DNA from: JAMWDF01 sp964645405 | Lineage (GTDB): Bacteria; Ratteibacteria; UBA8468; B48-G9; DSTR01 | DNA length: 64,000 nt | Assembly: GCA_964645405.1 (NCBI GenBank) | Contig: CAZYCA010000034.1 | Location: 62,001 to 126,000, forward strand | Direction of reading: 5' to 3' | Shown: positions 26,465 through 36,462 of the stretch, in pieces | How positions within the stretch are numbered: position 1 is the first letter of the stretch | How the letters are laid out: every line of letters starts with the position of its first letter | Made by a program: the position numbers and the translations under genes | The notes under the pieces: generated by a model | The model's database searches: none | Seen by the model: only the letters and a program-made list of their open reading frames with translations | Told to the model about the DNA's origin: nothing

Positions 26465-26665
26465 TTATTCCAGATTAAAAAACATGGACATTAAATACCC
26501 TAAGGCAAAAGAGATTAACCCGCAGGCAGCAAAAACAGCGACTTTCTGGCCACTGCCTCCAGCCATGGCGTAACCGACACTGGCCAGAATCATCACAAAT
26601 CCAACCCTTGGACCAAGCCAGCCCAGAGTTTCACCCAGGTTTTCCAGTAAATTTCTGCTCTCCAT
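26465..26665 (-). CDS. Two-helix membrane protein of unknown function
   Basis: 66 residues with two predicted membrane helices (VGFVMILASVGYAMAG and VAVFAACGLISFALGYLM) and a short soluble N-terminus. GGGTGA precedes ATG 26665. No family recognised. A good -10 box (26684-26689) and the operon position ahead of uspA support it as a real gene, perhaps a stress-responsive membrane partner. Confidence 0.6.
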   Translation of the reverse strand: MESRNLLENLGETLGWLGPRVGFVMILASVGYAMAGGSGQKVAVFAACGLISFALGYLMSMFFNLE

Positions 26666-26683
26666 AATCTTTCACCCAGCCAT

Positions 26684-26689
26684 ATTATA
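26684..26689 (-). promoter_or_regulatory. -10 box upstream of the membrane protein/UspA pair
   Basis: Minus strand TATAAT, 18 bases before ATG 26665; the -35 region is T-rich and does not match well, so only the -10 is called. Confidence 0.4.
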
Positions 26690-26759
26690 CTTGCTTCCGG
26701 TAAAAAGAAAAATGACAGAAAACCAAAAGTTAAGGTAGACTATAGAAAAAGGAGTGCTT

Positions 26760-27572
26760 TTGCTTGCATGGTTTAAAACGCTTCACCCGGTCTGGCAGTC
26801 TTTCCTGGCAACTATTTTCACCTGGGGACTGACTGCAGCGGGTGCCTCTCTGGTCTTCTTTTTTCGTAATGTCTCCAGAAAAATGCTGGATACCATGTTA
26901 GGATTTGCAGCTGGAGTGATGTTAGCAGCAAGTTTCTGGTCACTGCTTGCTCCGGCGATAGAGCTTGCTTCTGCCTTTAGATTGCCCTCCTGGTTACCTG
27001 CTGCTACTGGTTTTCTTGCAGGAGGGTTTTTCGTCTATGGACTGGATAAAATTATTCCTCATTTACACCCTGGTTTTTCTGATTCCGCAGTGGAAGGTAT
27101 CAAAACTTCCTGGCAGAGGTCTATCCTTTTGGTTCTGGCTATCACTCTTCATAATATACCGGAAGGGCTGGCAGTAGGTGTTGGTTTTGCAGCTGGTGCC
27201 TTCGGTGGTACAGATTCCTCTTTGTTAGCAGCTATCTCCCTCACCCTGGGAATTGGATTGCAGAACATTCCGGAAGGGGCCGCTGTGTCCTTACCTTTAC
27301 GGCGGGAGGGTATGTCGGCGGGCAAAAGTTTCTGGTACGGACAGCTTTCCGGTAGTGTGGAACCACTGGCTGCAGTTCTGGGAGCAGCTTTAGTTTTGCT
27401 TATGAGACCGCTTTTACCCTATGCCTTAAGTTTTGCTGCCGGGGCCATGATTTTTGTGGTGGTAGAAGAACTTATTCCTGAGGCGCAGTTAGGTGAGAAT
27501 ACAGACTTAGCCACCCTGGGGACACTGATTGGTTTTGTCACCATGATGATTCTGGATGTGGCTATGGGATAA
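26760..27572 (+). CDS. ZIP family metal transporter
   Basis: 270 residues from TTG 26760 (AGGAG five bases upstream); GTG 26754 would place the ribosome site on the start codon. About eight membrane helices. The ZIP signature is clear in TM4 and TM5: HNIPEGLAVGVGF and QNIPEGAAVSLPL, whose His/Asn/Pro/Glu residues line the metal path. A variable loop contains HLHPGF, a short His cluster. Such ZupT/GufA-like carriers take up zinc or other divalent metals. It ends one base before the convergent phosphate-accessory gene, with no terminator between. Confidence 0.93.
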   Translation: MLAWFKTLHPVWQSFLATIFTWGLTAAGASLVFFFRNVSRKMLDTMLGFAAGVMLAASFWSLLAPAIELASAFRLPSWLPAATGFLAGGFFVYGLDKIIPHLHPGFSDSAVEGIKTSWQRSILLVLAITLHNIPEGLAVGVGFAAGAFGGTDSSLLAAISLTLGIGLQNIPEGAAVSLPLRREGMSAGKSFWYGQLSGSVEPLAAVLGAALVLLMRPLLPYALSFAAGAMIFVVVEELIPEAQLGENTDLATLGTLIGFVTMMILDVAMG

Positions 27573-28241
27573 TCAGCGGGCTTTGATAGCCAGTATCCGT
27601 ACCAGATCAGCAGCCCGGTCAATGCTGTCTATTGTTTCTTCCAGAGTATCAATGATTTCATAAACCACCAGTAGCCGCGGACCGGAAAGAGCCGACTGCA
27701 GGAGAAAAGACATCAATTCTCTTTTACGGTCATCCCCTTCCTCTTCCAGGGTCTCAACCTGGGCACAGTATTCCAGAACCTTTTCTGTACCATCCTGTAC
27801 TAAAGCCATAATCGCCTGTTCCAGTTTTTCCGCAGCCTTCACCGCCAGAAGGCTGTTTTCCACTATCGCGTGCATAAGTGGAGGTGGAAACGATTCCGGA
27901 ACAAACTCCAGAAGACGCGCCACACCTTTGGCATTGTCTGCAATATCGTTAAGAGCCTCATTAAGAAACATTAAGTCTTCCCTGTCAGGGGGTAGCAAAA
28001 TTCCCCGGGAAAGTTCTTCCATCATTACGCGCCGGATTTCATCCCCTTCATGTTCTGCTTTTTTGACCGCATCTATCGCCTGATTTTTAGCCGTATCATC
28101 CCCCCTGGCCAGTCCTTCCAGACTATTCTTCACTTCCTGCACGCACAGTAAGGATTTCGCCACATGGCTCAGGGCATCAGTAAGAATTTTTTTCTCCTCC
28201 CTTCCCCCCAGCCAGGCTAAAATATTATGTGTTCTTGCCAT
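27573..28241 (-). CDS. PhoU-like DUF47 accessory protein of Pit transport
   Basis: 222 residues, all-helical PhoU-like fold of the DUF47/TIGR00153 type. Acidic metal-binding helices are visible: KKAEHEGDEIRRVMMEEL, then LMFLNEALNDIADNAKGVARLL, and VETLEEEGDDRKRELM, with E/D-X3-D patterns as in PhoU. Starts 9 bases after the pit gene stop with AAGGAGG upstream, a pairing that is standard for Pit systems; it probably controls uptake through Pit. Confidence 0.9.
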   Translation of the reverse strand: MARTHNILAWLGGREEKKILTDALSHVAKSLLCVQEVKNSLEGLARGDDTAKNQAIDAVKKAEHEGDEIRRVMMEELSRGILLPPDREDLMFLNEALNDIADNAKGVARLLEFVPESFPPPLMHAIVENSLLAVKAAEKLEQAIMALVQDGTEKVLEYCAQVETLEEEGDDRKRELMSFLLQSALSGPRLLVVYEIIDTLEETIDSIDRAADLVRILAIKAR

Positions 28242-28250
28242 ATGTCCTCC

Positions 28251-29213
28251 TTACTTCCATAATAGCACCAATTTAATGATAAACCAACTGATAAAAGCTG
28301 CAGCCACCGGCGTAAAAGCCCAGGCTACAAAAATATCTCGTGCCAGCCTCAGATTGAGGGTTTTAATCCCTGCCACCAGACCAACTCCGAAGATAGCACC
28401 CACAATAGAATGGGAGGTGGAAACCGGGATACCCCAGATAGTATAAAGATGCACATTCAATGAAGAAGCTATCTCAGCTGCCACAGTCATCACAGGAGTT
28501 AAATGAGTAATCTGGAAACCAACCGTCTCAATCACCCGCCTTCCCCAGGTTACCACACCCAGCACTATAGCAAAACCACCAATGAGGGCTGCCAGTTGCG
28601 AGGACATTTGATTTGTTCCCGTAAGAATCCCTGTCGCATTAGCCACATCGTTACCACCCCAGGTAAAAGCCAGGTAAATACTGGTCAGGTAGATCAACAC
28701 TACAAGCAGTCTTTCCCTTATTCTTCTTAGCAAGGGCAGCTGGAAAAACCAGAAAATAAGAGGATAAAGTAACAAACCGAGAAAGGCGGAACCCAGGGGA
28801 GTGGCTATCCAGCAAATCACAATCTGCTTCATTTTCCCCCAGACAATAATTGTATGGCAGGCTAATCCAGCACCAGCCACTCCACCAACAATGGCATGCG
28901 AAGTGGAAACAGGAAACTTCAGGTAGGTTGCTAATGTCACCCAGCTGGCAGCTCCAAAGATAGCAGCAAAGGTAATAAGCAGACCCTGTTCACACGGTAG
29001 ACTGTGAAGAGGAACAATACCTTTGCCAATGGTTTTAATTACCTGTCCGCCTAAAAAAACCGCTCCCAGAAAACTGAAAAAACAGGTGAGAATAATTCCA
29101 TTGCGTAAGGACATTACCCCGGAACCAATATCCGCACCCACACAGTTGGCAGCATCATTGGCTCCCATGGACCAGCCCATGTAAAGCGAACAAAGCAAAG
29201 CCAGAAGAAACAT
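28251..29213 (-). CDS. pit: Inorganic phosphate transporter, Pit family
   Basis: 320 residues, about ten membrane helices. Two inverted copies of the Pit signature are present: SMGANDAANCVGADIGSG (15-32) and WGGNDVANATGIL (about 187), and matching HAIVGGVAGAG and HSIVGAIFGVG segments. Transports phosphate (as metal-phosphate) with protons or sodium. ATG 29213 follows GGAGGGAAA. It is shorter than PitA of Escherichia coli because the large central loop is missing, as in many bacterial and archaeal Pit proteins. Confidence 0.95.
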   Translation of the reverse strand: MFLLALLCSLYMGWSMGANDAANCVGADIGSGVMSLRNGIILTCFFSFLGAVFLGGQVIKTIGKGIVPLHSLPCEQGLLITFAAIFGAASWVTLATYLKFPVSTSHAIVGGVAGAGLACHTIIVWGKMKQIVICWIATPLGSAFLGLLLYPLIFWFFQLPLLRRIRERLLVVLIYLTSIYLAFTWGGNDVANATGILTGTNQMSSQLAALIGGFAIVLGVVTWGRRVIETVGFQITHLTPVMTVAAEIASSLNVHLYTIWGIPVSTSHSIVGAIFGVGLVAGIKTLNLRLARDIFVAWAFTPVAAAFISWFIIKLVLLWK

Positions 29214-29262
29214 TTTCCCTCCAGAGACCTTAGTAGTTTACCATATACTGATGAAACCAGCC

Positions 29263-30687
29263 TCATCGCACAGGCTCTAAGAGATAGTAGTTTCCGATAA
29301 TGCGGCTGATTACATAGCAGCTCTTAACCTGCTTGAGGAAAGAAGGAGAAAAAAAGACAGAGTTTTCCTGGTAACTCTCTGCGCTTAATACTATGGCTGA
29401 AAATTTTTTCTCCCTGACCATCTGGAGAATTATCCCCTCCGACCACTTCCCAAGCCTTGCCAGTTGAGTAAACTGGTAGGGCTGGAAAAAAACTTCATGA
29501 CCGGAGAGTAAAAGGTAACCAACATCCTCGCTGATGACTGGTTCAGGTAAAGGAGAAAGTGATGAACAGATGAGCTGGCCCACCTGTCTGCGAGCAAAGT
29601 CAGGAGTAAGACTGGAAACCGCTGCCGGAACTTCCTGGCCATAGGTGCGGGTAAAAACCGCAGCAGGTTTCAAAGGCAAATAGAGAAAAAGTTGAGCAAG
29701 ACAGAGAAGATAAACTACCAGTCGGTACGCAGTTTCTCCTGGGAGAAAAGCAAGACATATACTTCCAGCAGCCAGCAGTTCCAGATAATAGTTTTCTTCA
29801 GCACCGGTTTTCAAACTGAAAAAAATAGCCAGCAAAACACAAATCAAGTAAAACTGCCACCATTGTTTCTTCTGGGTGACCAAAGAGAAAATTACGATAC
29901 TGAAAAGAATAATGTGACGACCAGAAACCTGTACCAGAAGATGGAAAAACTGCCCGGGGGAAAAGCCAGACATATTCAGCTGCCAGAAATGTTGCCAGAA
30001 AGTGTGTCCCCAGCAAAGGGTAATTGCCAGAAGGGATAAAGAGAAAAAGAGGAAAAAAGAAAAAAGGTAAGTCAAACCATACTTCTTTTCTCTCCAGGCT
30101 ACCCCACAACCAAAGGTTACTGCCAGAAAGAAAGGTTTGACGAAAAAAGCCAGGGAAGCCAAAAAGCCAGAAAAAATTGCCCCGTATTTGAAGGAAGTAA
30201 GAAAACTTACGGTGAGAGCCGCTAAGACAAGAAGCAAACCAGTAGTATCCGGTTGAAGACTGCCGGCGACATAAACAGTGACTGGAGAAAAAAGAAAAAG
30301 GCTAACTGAAGTTAACGCCAGAGTCTTTCCTGCCTTCTTTTTTACCAGAGAAAAAATCAAACCTGCACTCAGGAGAAGCGAAAGCATACTTAACAATCTT
30401 GCCGGTAGAAAGATACCGTATCTGGAGAAAAGATAATAAAAGGGTAAACTCAAAAGGTAAAAATTCGGCGGATAAGGGTTATGAACAAACGGACCAGAGA
30501 AAGTTATGCGCGGGTAAAGAGATTTTCCTTTTGCCAGTTGCCAGAGCCAGTTTGTCACCACCCCTTCCCGGTAATGCAGTGGATAAGGGAAAAAAAGACA
30601 GACAAAAAGGTACCGGAGAAAGAATGCCAGAGAGATTAAGAAAACTATCCAGATAATCACTTCCAGGCTTTTTTCCTCTTTTTTCAT
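29263..30687 (-). CDS. GT39-like membrane glycosyltransferase, copy 2
   Basis: 474 residues from ATG 30687 (GGAG four bases upstream). About 11 membrane helices. The first periplasmic loop carries HYREGVVTNWLWQLAKG, where the acidic residue expected in GT39/ArnT/PMT-type enzymes is Glu, and PFVHNPYPPNFYLLSL. The C-terminal 120 residues are soluble (periplasmic). These enzymes use polyprenyl-phosphate sugars. It lies 10 bases after copy 1 in the GH2 string, so both may build a surface glycan. Confidence 0.72.
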   Translation of the reverse strand: MKKEEKSLEVIIWIVFLISLAFFLRYLFVCLFFPYPLHYREGVVTNWLWQLAKGKSLYPRITFSGPFVHNPYPPNFYLLSLPFYYLFSRYGIFLPARLLSMLSLLLSAGLIFSLVKKKAGKTLALTSVSLFLFSPVTVYVAGSLQPDTTGLLLVLAALTVSFLTSFKYGAIFSGFLASLAFFVKPFFLAVTFGCGVAWREKKYGLTYLFSFFLFFSLSLLAITLCWGHTFWQHFWQLNMSGFSPGQFFHLLVQVSGRHIILFSIVIFSLVTQKKQWWQFYLICVLLAIFFSLKTGAEENYYLELLAAGSICLAFLPGETAYRLVVYLLCLAQLFLYLPLKPAAVFTRTYGQEVPAAVSSLTPDFARRQVGQLICSSLSPLPEPVISEDVGYLLLSGHEVFFQPYQFTQLARLGKWSEGIILQMVREKKFSAIVLSAESYQENSVFFSPSFLKQVKSCYVISRIIGNYYLLEPVR

Positions 30688-30697
30688 TTTTCTCCGT

Positions 30698-32275
30698 TTA
30701 TTTCCTCTCGATGAGTACCAGAGAGAGTCTGTCCACAAAACCTTTACCCTGAAAATGGTGTAAACCAGATTCCAGAAAAACAGTGGAGTTATTCTCTACG
30801 GTCTTCCCGTCAATAGCCAGTTGTTGTCCCACCCAGCTGATACGATAATCACCGGAGACAGGGATTTCTATTTCTGAACCCTCTAAAGCCAGCAAAGAGC
30901 GGTCAATACTCAATCCTGGCATGTAAACTTCACTCTCACCTATGGGCTGGTAAACGGAATTAAGGAAATTGATTATTTCCACCGGCATTTCCTTTACCCG
31001 GTAGTCAAAAATAACCACAGGATAATGCAGTTGAGTCAGTTGTCTGATTGTCTGTTCAGCAAATTTTTTCGTATCTATCATAGCCATAATTCCCCGATGC
31101 ATACAGGCATGAAAACCCACATGCTTGCGGTAAAACATCAACCCGCGTCCATCAAACACAGGTCCTTTTGAGGGGTCTAACTTTTCTACCAGAGCCATAG
31201 TCTGTAAATCCTTTCTGTTACTCCGGGAAAATTCTGGAAGTATCTGTAAAAGACCTGGTAAAGAACCGAACAGAACCAGTCCCGCAAGAAAAGTTTTTCC
31301 GCCCTGACCGAAGGAGTTAACAACACGAGAAAGAAGGAAGGAACAACCGATGGCCAGTACCGGGAATAAAGGAAGAAAACTCTGTCGGTAAGGCTCAGGA
31401 AGCAAGAAAATGCCGGCAACAGTTCCCCCCAATGGTCCCAGAAGCAAAAGGCTACGTTCTGACCTGTTGAGGAAAAAACCACCCAGAATGCCGGAAAAAG
31501 CCAGCCCCATTAATCCGGAAGAAGTGGTGAAAGCCTCAAAAATGTAGCCAGCCGGAGAAAAACTGTGTTTCCAGAAAATGTTGTTGAAAACTACCGCCTT
31601 GATAAACTCAGGGAAAAGGTCTTTTACAGTCAGGTAAAGGAAAAGTGGCAGCCCACTGCTTAACATACCCACAACAACAAACAAAAATGATACCGCGCCA
31701 AAGAATAAAGCCACTACCAGAGCCAGACCAAAGACAGCATATACATACTTAGCCGAAAACAAAACAGTAAGCCCGCTCAGCAATCCTGTAAGGAAAGCCT
31801 TTTGCCCGGGCAGATACTGCCTGTTGCATTCCAAGACAAGTAAAATTGCTACAGTGAAGGATAAAATGGCTGGACTTTCCGGTCGGGCTTCTATCATCTT
31901 GGCAGTGAACATTGGTACACAAAAGAGCAACCAGGTGCAAATGCAAGCTGGCACCGTCCCATCCTGACGCCGGCAAAAACAGAAAATAACCCAGACTGTT
32001 GCCAAACTACAGGCAAGACTAAGAAAACGCCACAGAAAAAGTAACCCCGGTCCATCACCCAGACGCATCAAGGGGGAGAGCAAAAGGTGGTAAAGAAAGA
32101 CATGGTGTTCAAAAAAATCGCGCAAGGGAATAAAATTATGCGCTAAAAGCCAGGATAAATGGGTATGCTGAAATTCATCATCATCAAAATAGCGAAAGAC
32201 AACCAGCCAGATCCAGCAAAGACTGATAACAAGAAAAAGATAAAAAATCCACCCAGGCCGCCTGCTTCTGGTCAT
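30698..32275 (-). CDS. GT39-like membrane glycosyltransferase, copy 1
   Basis: 525 residues, about 11 membrane helices and a soluble C-terminal domain of about 150 residues. FRYFDDDEFQHTHLSWLL (27-44) holds the Asp/Glu motif of the first outer loop that is catalytic in PMT/ArnT-type glycosyltransferases, followed by a HH motif (FFEHHVFLYH). Overlaps the upstream GH2 gene by four bases, so translation is coupled. Acceptor unknown. Confidence 0.75.
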   Translation of the reverse strand: MTRSRRPGWIFYLFLVISLCWIWLVVFRYFDDDEFQHTHLSWLLAHNFIPLRDFFEHHVFLYHLLLSPLMRLGDGPGLLFLWRFLSLACSLATVWVIFCFCRRQDGTVPACICTWLLFCVPMFTAKMIEARPESPAILSFTVAILLVLECNRQYLPGQKAFLTGLLSGLTVLFSAKYVYAVFGLALVVALFFGAVSFLFVVVGMLSSGLPLFLYLTVKDLFPEFIKAVVFNNIFWKHSFSPAGYIFEAFTTSSGLMGLAFSGILGGFFLNRSERSLLLLGPLGGTVAGIFLLPEPYRQSFLPLFPVLAIGCSFLLSRVVNSFGQGGKTFLAGLVLFGSLPGLLQILPEFSRSNRKDLQTMALVEKLDPSKGPVFDGRGLMFYRKHVGFHACMHRGIMAMIDTKKFAEQTIRQLTQLHYPVVIFDYRVKEMPVEIINFLNSVYQPIGESEVYMPGLSIDRSLLALEGSEIEIPVSGDYRISWVGQQLAIDGKTVENNSTVFLESGLHHFQGKGFVDRLSLVLIERK

Positions 32276-34668
32276 GGCAGATTGTAGAAAAAACCTTTTC
32301 TGGCATTTGCCAGGATTCTGGAACCGGTAATTTCTGGTAAACTAACTCTACCCTTTTCGCCAAAATCTACCAGAAGCTCAGTACTTTCTCCGGAAACAAT
32401 TTTCACTGTGCGTTGAATTTCCTGATAGTCAGGGCATTTCAATACCAGGGGGTAGTCTCCAGCAGGTAAAGGAATAATAAGGCCTACATAGGGATAAACA
32501 GGCACCCTGATATCGTTAAAGAGAAGATAAGTAGTTTCCGGGGGCTCACCGCATACTCTGGCCTGAATCTTCAAAAGACCAGGACGGGAAGCCTCACCTA
32601 CATCAAAGGGACTGCTGTTGGTATAAAGCCATTGACCCTGACTATCAAACAGCTGTACCCAGCAGGTATGTAAAACCCCGGGAGTTGTTCCCGTGACAGG
32701 AAAGCTGATGGTCTGTATTTCTGCCTGTCTGTTCCCTGGTATATCAAAGTTAACATAACCTCTGGCTAACTCTGTAAAGCCACGCATAATCTTCCAGGTA
32801 GCAGTCAGATTCTTCATCCTCAAACCTTCCGGGTTAAAATAACGTAAAGAAGCTTTCCAGAAACCATCAGCCTTACAGAGAGCATTTTCTTCACAGAGGA
32901 AAAGTTTTATTTGCCCTCTTAAAAGATTAGCCGCAGTATAGGCCAGAAGTTTAGGTTGTCTTTTCTCATCCAGGATACCATGGGCACAGATGCTGTTTGC
33001 GCGATGAAAATCGCTGAGTGTCCAGAGACAGATACCACAGATTTGTTCTGAACTGGTGGCGGTATACTGAAAACCAAAACGCACCACATGGTCCTGGTAG
33101 GTTTCTGAACCACGGGACTGGTCGCCATAACCACCATCTAATTTTCCAGCAGTAGCCAGCGCCCCCTGCTCGGCAACCAGGATAGGTTTACCTGAAGAAG
33201 ACTGAAGAATAAGAGGAAGGTTTTCCCGTAAAGCGTAAACACTCTTGGAGTGATACCAGCCGTAGTGAAAGTTCCTTGCCAGGATATCCACCAGGTGGTT
33301 ATAAGCCAGTTCTGCGGTAGAAGCAAAGACAATACTCACTGGCCGGCTCCTATCCAGAGAACGTACCAGACCGGTAGCCTGCTCATTATAATCAGGTGTT
33401 CCGTGCTGTTCGTTAGCTACTGCCCAGAAACAAACGCTGGCGTGATTCCGCAAAGTCTTTATCATTTCCTCAATCTGTCCTTTCAGCCAGAAACGCCAGG
33501 CTGTTTCTGATTCCGCAAAAATCTTTTTAATCTGCCAGGAAGGAATTTCTGCAAACACAATAATACCAAGCCGGTCGCAGAGCTCGTAAAGAAGCGGATG
33601 ATTGGGGTAATGACCAGGCCGCAAAAAATTACAATGAAAGACATTTTTCAGGAGAAACAAGTCTTTTTCCCGTAACTGTTCTGTTAAACAGGGACCATAA
33701 CCAGGATATTCCTCATGTTGACCAAAACCCTGGAGCCACAAACGTTTATTGTTCAGGTAAAAAAAACCATTTTTGATCGTAACTTCTCTCAAACCAAGAG
33801 GGAAAGAAATTCTCTGTAGCAAGCCGTATTTCCATTCCAGGTTCAACGTATGAAGATAGGGGTCATCTGGAGACCACAGACGAGGATTTTCCAGAGAAAA
33901 CTGGAGCTTTACCGGTACACTGCTGCCTGGTTTGACATTAACATGGTTGCGACTAAGACCTACCACTTTTGTTTCCGCTCTGACTTCACCAGAAATCGTA
34001 CTCTGGTATTCCTTCCCGGTAGCATTTATTACCAGGGCTTCGACTGTCAGAAGACATCTTCCTTCTTCCAGTATGCGGACACTGGTGGCTAAATTATCCA
34101 GATAAACAGCTGGCCTGTGCACCAGGTAAACTTCCCGGTAAAGACCGCCAAAAGACTGCCAGCCCAGGTGAAGTGCGGGAACAGTCTCCTCAGAAAGTCT
34201 GTTATCCACTCTGACTACTATCTCTGCATTCCTTCCAGGTTGAACATATTTAGTAATTTCAAAAGAAAAAGGGGTATAACCACCCCGGTGGACACCCAGA
34301 TACTCTCCATTCACCCAGACATCGGTTACATGCATTGCACCTAAAAACACAACAAGAATCTGCTGGTTCCAGGAACGGGGAATAAGCACAGATTTAGCAT
34401 ACCAGTTTAAACCCACAGGAACAGGATAACTGACCTGACCAGGCCTTTTCCCCCAGATACCAGGGACTGTCACCTTCCGCCAGCCAGTACGGTCCCAGCC
34501 AGTATTAAACCAGCCAGCTGTTGTCCCTTTATCATCAGGGTCTTCCTGAAAAAGCCAGGTACCGGAAAGGTCCAGAGAATCAAGAAAGGCTGTATCCCGA
34601 AGCGGGAAAGAAAAAGTCAGAGAAGCCAGAAGAAAAAACTGCAAAACAGTAACAGGTTTCTTCAGCAT
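32272..34668 (-). CDS. Secreted glycoside hydrolase family 2 enzyme
   Basis: 798 residues with a signal peptide (KPVTVLQFFLLASLTFSFP). GH2 order is clear: sugar-binding jelly roll (WYAKSVLIPRSW, VNGEYLGVHRGGYTPFSFEI), Ig-like sandwich (LWSPDDPYLHTLNLEW), TIM barrel (GFGQHEEYPGYGP). Acid/base Glu lies in CFWAVANEQHG near residue 418 and nucleophile Glu in ILVAEQGAL near 498, both intact. A last 130-residue beta domain follows. Beta-galactosidase, -glucuronidase or -mannosidase activity cannot be separated by eye. It sits between V/A-ATPase subunit A and two membrane glycosyltransferases, which is an odd company. Confidence 0.9.
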   Translation of the reverse strand: MLKKPVTVLQFFLLASLTFSFPLRDTAFLDSLDLSGTWLFQEDPDDKGTTAGWFNTGWDRTGWRKVTVPGIWGKRPGQVSYPVPVGLNWYAKSVLIPRSWNQQILVVFLGAMHVTDVWVNGEYLGVHRGGYTPFSFEITKYVQPGRNAEIVVRVDNRLSEETVPALHLGWQSFGGLYREVYLVHRPAVYLDNLATSVRILEEGRCLLTVEALVINATGKEYQSTISGEVRAETKVVGLSRNHVNVKPGSSVPVKLQFSLENPRLWSPDDPYLHTLNLEWKYGLLQRISFPLGLREVTIKNGFFYLNNKRLWLQGFGQHEEYPGYGPCLTEQLREKDLFLLKNVFHCNFLRPGHYPNHPLLYELCDRLGIIVFAEIPSWQIKKIFAESETAWRFWLKGQIEEMIKTLRNHASVCFWAVANEQHGTPDYNEQATGLVRSLDRSRPVSIVFASTAELAYNHLVDILARNFHYGWYHSKSVYALRENLPLILQSSSGKPILVAEQGALATAGKLDGGYGDQSRGSETYQDHVVRFGFQYTATSSEQICGICLWTLSDFHRANSICAHGILDEKRQPKLLAYTAANLLRGQIKLFLCEENALCKADGFWKASLRYFNPEGLRMKNLTATWKIMRGFTELARGYVNFDIPGNRQAEIQTISFPVTGTTPGVLHTCWVQLFDSQGQWLYTNSSPFDVGEASRPGLLKIQARVCGEPPETTYLLFNDIRVPVYPYVGLIIPLPAGDYPLVLKCPDYQEIQRTVKIVSGESTELLVDFGEKGRVSLPEITGSRILANARKGFFYNLP

Positions 34669-34697
34669 AGCTGATAAAAATTTACCTGAAAATGCAG

Positions 34698-36455
34698 TTA
34701 TTTTGCTTTCTTCTTGAGCTGAGCAAAAGATGTCACAATTTCCTTCTCCAGAGCAGTAAACTCCTGCAGGTTATCTTCGCTGATATACCTGGAGAGAACC
34801 ATTTTCTGGCGCACCGGTAAAGATTTTATGGCCTCCAGTTGTACTCCCTGCTCCAGCGCCTGCCAGGCTAAACTGTGAAACTTCATAATCAACTGCAGCA
34901 TTAAGTACTGTTTTTTTAAGGTAGTGTAAGCGTCCCGCTCGTCAAAGGCACTCTGGTGCAGAAACTCTTCTCTCAGACAACGTGCTGTTTCCAGAACTAA
35001 TCTATCTGCAGAAGAAAGTGTCTCCATACCAACCAGACGGACAATCTCCAGCAGTTCAGCTTCTCGCTGTAAAAGGGAAAGAGCCTGGTCTCTCATCGCT
35101 GCAAACTCCGGACTGATATGCTTGCTGAGAAAAGGGATAACAGTCTTATCATAGAGGGAATAACTGTTCAGCCAGTTAATAGCCGGGAAATGTCTTTGAT
35201 AAGCCAGCCGGTCATCCAGTCCCCAGAAAACCTTGACTACCCTTAAGGTCATCTGAACCACCGGGTCAGTTAAGTCCCCACCCGGGGGACTGACAGCGCC
35301 GATGATAGACAGAGACCCTTCCCGGTCAGGCTGTCCGAGACATTGCACCCGTCCTGCCCTTTCATAAAAAGAAGCCACATTGGTACCCAGATATGCTGGG
35401 TAGCCCTCCTCACCTGGCATTTCTTCCATTCTTCCGGAAATTTCTCTCAAGGCTTCCGCCCAGCGACTGGTAGAATCAGCCATCAAAGCCACGGAATAAC
35501 CCATGTCCCGGAAGTATTCGGCTATGGTAACACCCGTGTAGATTGATGCTTCCCTGGCTGCCACCGGCATATTAGAAGTATTGGCAATCAGAACTGTTCT
35601 TTCCAGAAGAGGTCTGCCAGAGGATGGATCTTTCAGCCTGGGAAACTCTATCAAAACATCAGCCATCTCATTACCTCTTTCCCCGCAGCCGATATAGACC
35701 ACCACCTCAGAATTAGCCCATTCAGCAATGGCGTGCAAAACAACAGTCTTACCACTACCAAAAGGACCCGGAATACAGGCAGTACCACCCTTGAGAATAG
35801 GGAAAAAAGTATCAATCACTCTCTGACCTGTCACCAGTGGTTCCACAGGCTGTCTCTTTTCCCGGAAAGGGCGCCTTTTCCTTACAGGCCATCTCTGCAT
35901 TAAGGTGATAGCTCTGGTATTGGTCTCTGTTCTAATCACTCCTACTGGCTCCTCCACGGTAAAGGAACCACTCTTCATCTCCACAATTTCTCCGGAAACT
36001 CCGGGAGGTAACATTATCCGGTGTGCAATCAAAGGTGTCTCCTGTACTACCCCGATGATATCACCAGCCTGACAGATGCTGCCTGGTTTCACCAGTGGCT
36101 GAAACTCCCATTTCTGGTTCCTGTCTAAACTGGCAATCTGGATTCCACGAAGAATGAAATCTCCGTGTTTTTCAAGTTGAGAAAGTGGCCGTTGAATACC
36201 ATCAAAAATATTTTTTAGCAGTCCTGGGCCCAACTCCACCAGAAGCGGTTGTCCGGTTTCCTCTACTCTGTCTCCTACCTTCAGTCCTTCTGTTTCCTCA
36301 TAAACCTGGATGGAAACTACCCCGGACTGGACACTTATGATTTCTCCAACCAGAGATTCTGGTCCAACCCTTACCATGTCATACATCCTGGCGTGCTGCA
36401 GTTCAGATGCCTGGACCAGAGGTCCGGCTACCTTGATAACCTTTCCTGTACTCAT
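34698..36455 (-). CDS. ntpA: V/A-type ATP synthase subunit A
   Basis: 585 residues, full length for the catalytic A subunit. Seen: N-terminal beta-barrel start GKVIKVAGPLVQA, the subunit-specific bulge region (residues about 110-190), P-loop GPFGSGKT near 230, the GERGNEMADVL segment, MADSTSRWAEALREISGRM, and the C-terminal helical domain. Hydrolyses or makes ATP in the soluble part of a rotary proton or sodium pump. It follows subunit F by 7 bases, but the expected B and D subunits do not follow; instead GH2 comes after 29 bases. Other subunits must be elsewhere if the enzyme works. Confidence 0.96.
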   Translation of the reverse strand: MSTGKVIKVAGPLVQASELQHARMYDMVRVGPESLVGEIISVQSGVVSIQVYEETEGLKVGDRVEETGQPLLVELGPGLLKNIFDGIQRPLSQLEKHGDFILRGIQIASLDRNQKWEFQPLVKPGSICQAGDIIGVVQETPLIAHRIMLPPGVSGEIVEMKSGSFTVEEPVGVIRTETNTRAITLMQRWPVRKRRPFREKRQPVEPLVTGQRVIDTFFPILKGGTACIPGPFGSGKTVVLHAIAEWANSEVVVYIGCGERGNEMADVLIEFPRLKDPSSGRPLLERTVLIANTSNMPVAAREASIYTGVTIAEYFRDMGYSVALMADSTSRWAEALREISGRMEEMPGEEGYPAYLGTNVASFYERAGRVQCLGQPDREGSLSIIGAVSPPGGDLTDPVVQMTLRVVKVFWGLDDRLAYQRHFPAINWLNSYSLYDKTVIPFLSKHISPEFAAMRDQALSLLQREAELLEIVRLVGMETLSSADRLVLETARCLREEFLHQSAFDERDAYTTLKKQYLMLQLIMKFHSLAWQALEQGVQLEAIKSLPVRQKMVLSRYISEDNLQEFTALEKEIVTSFAQLKKKAK

Positions 36456-36462
36456 TTCTGTT

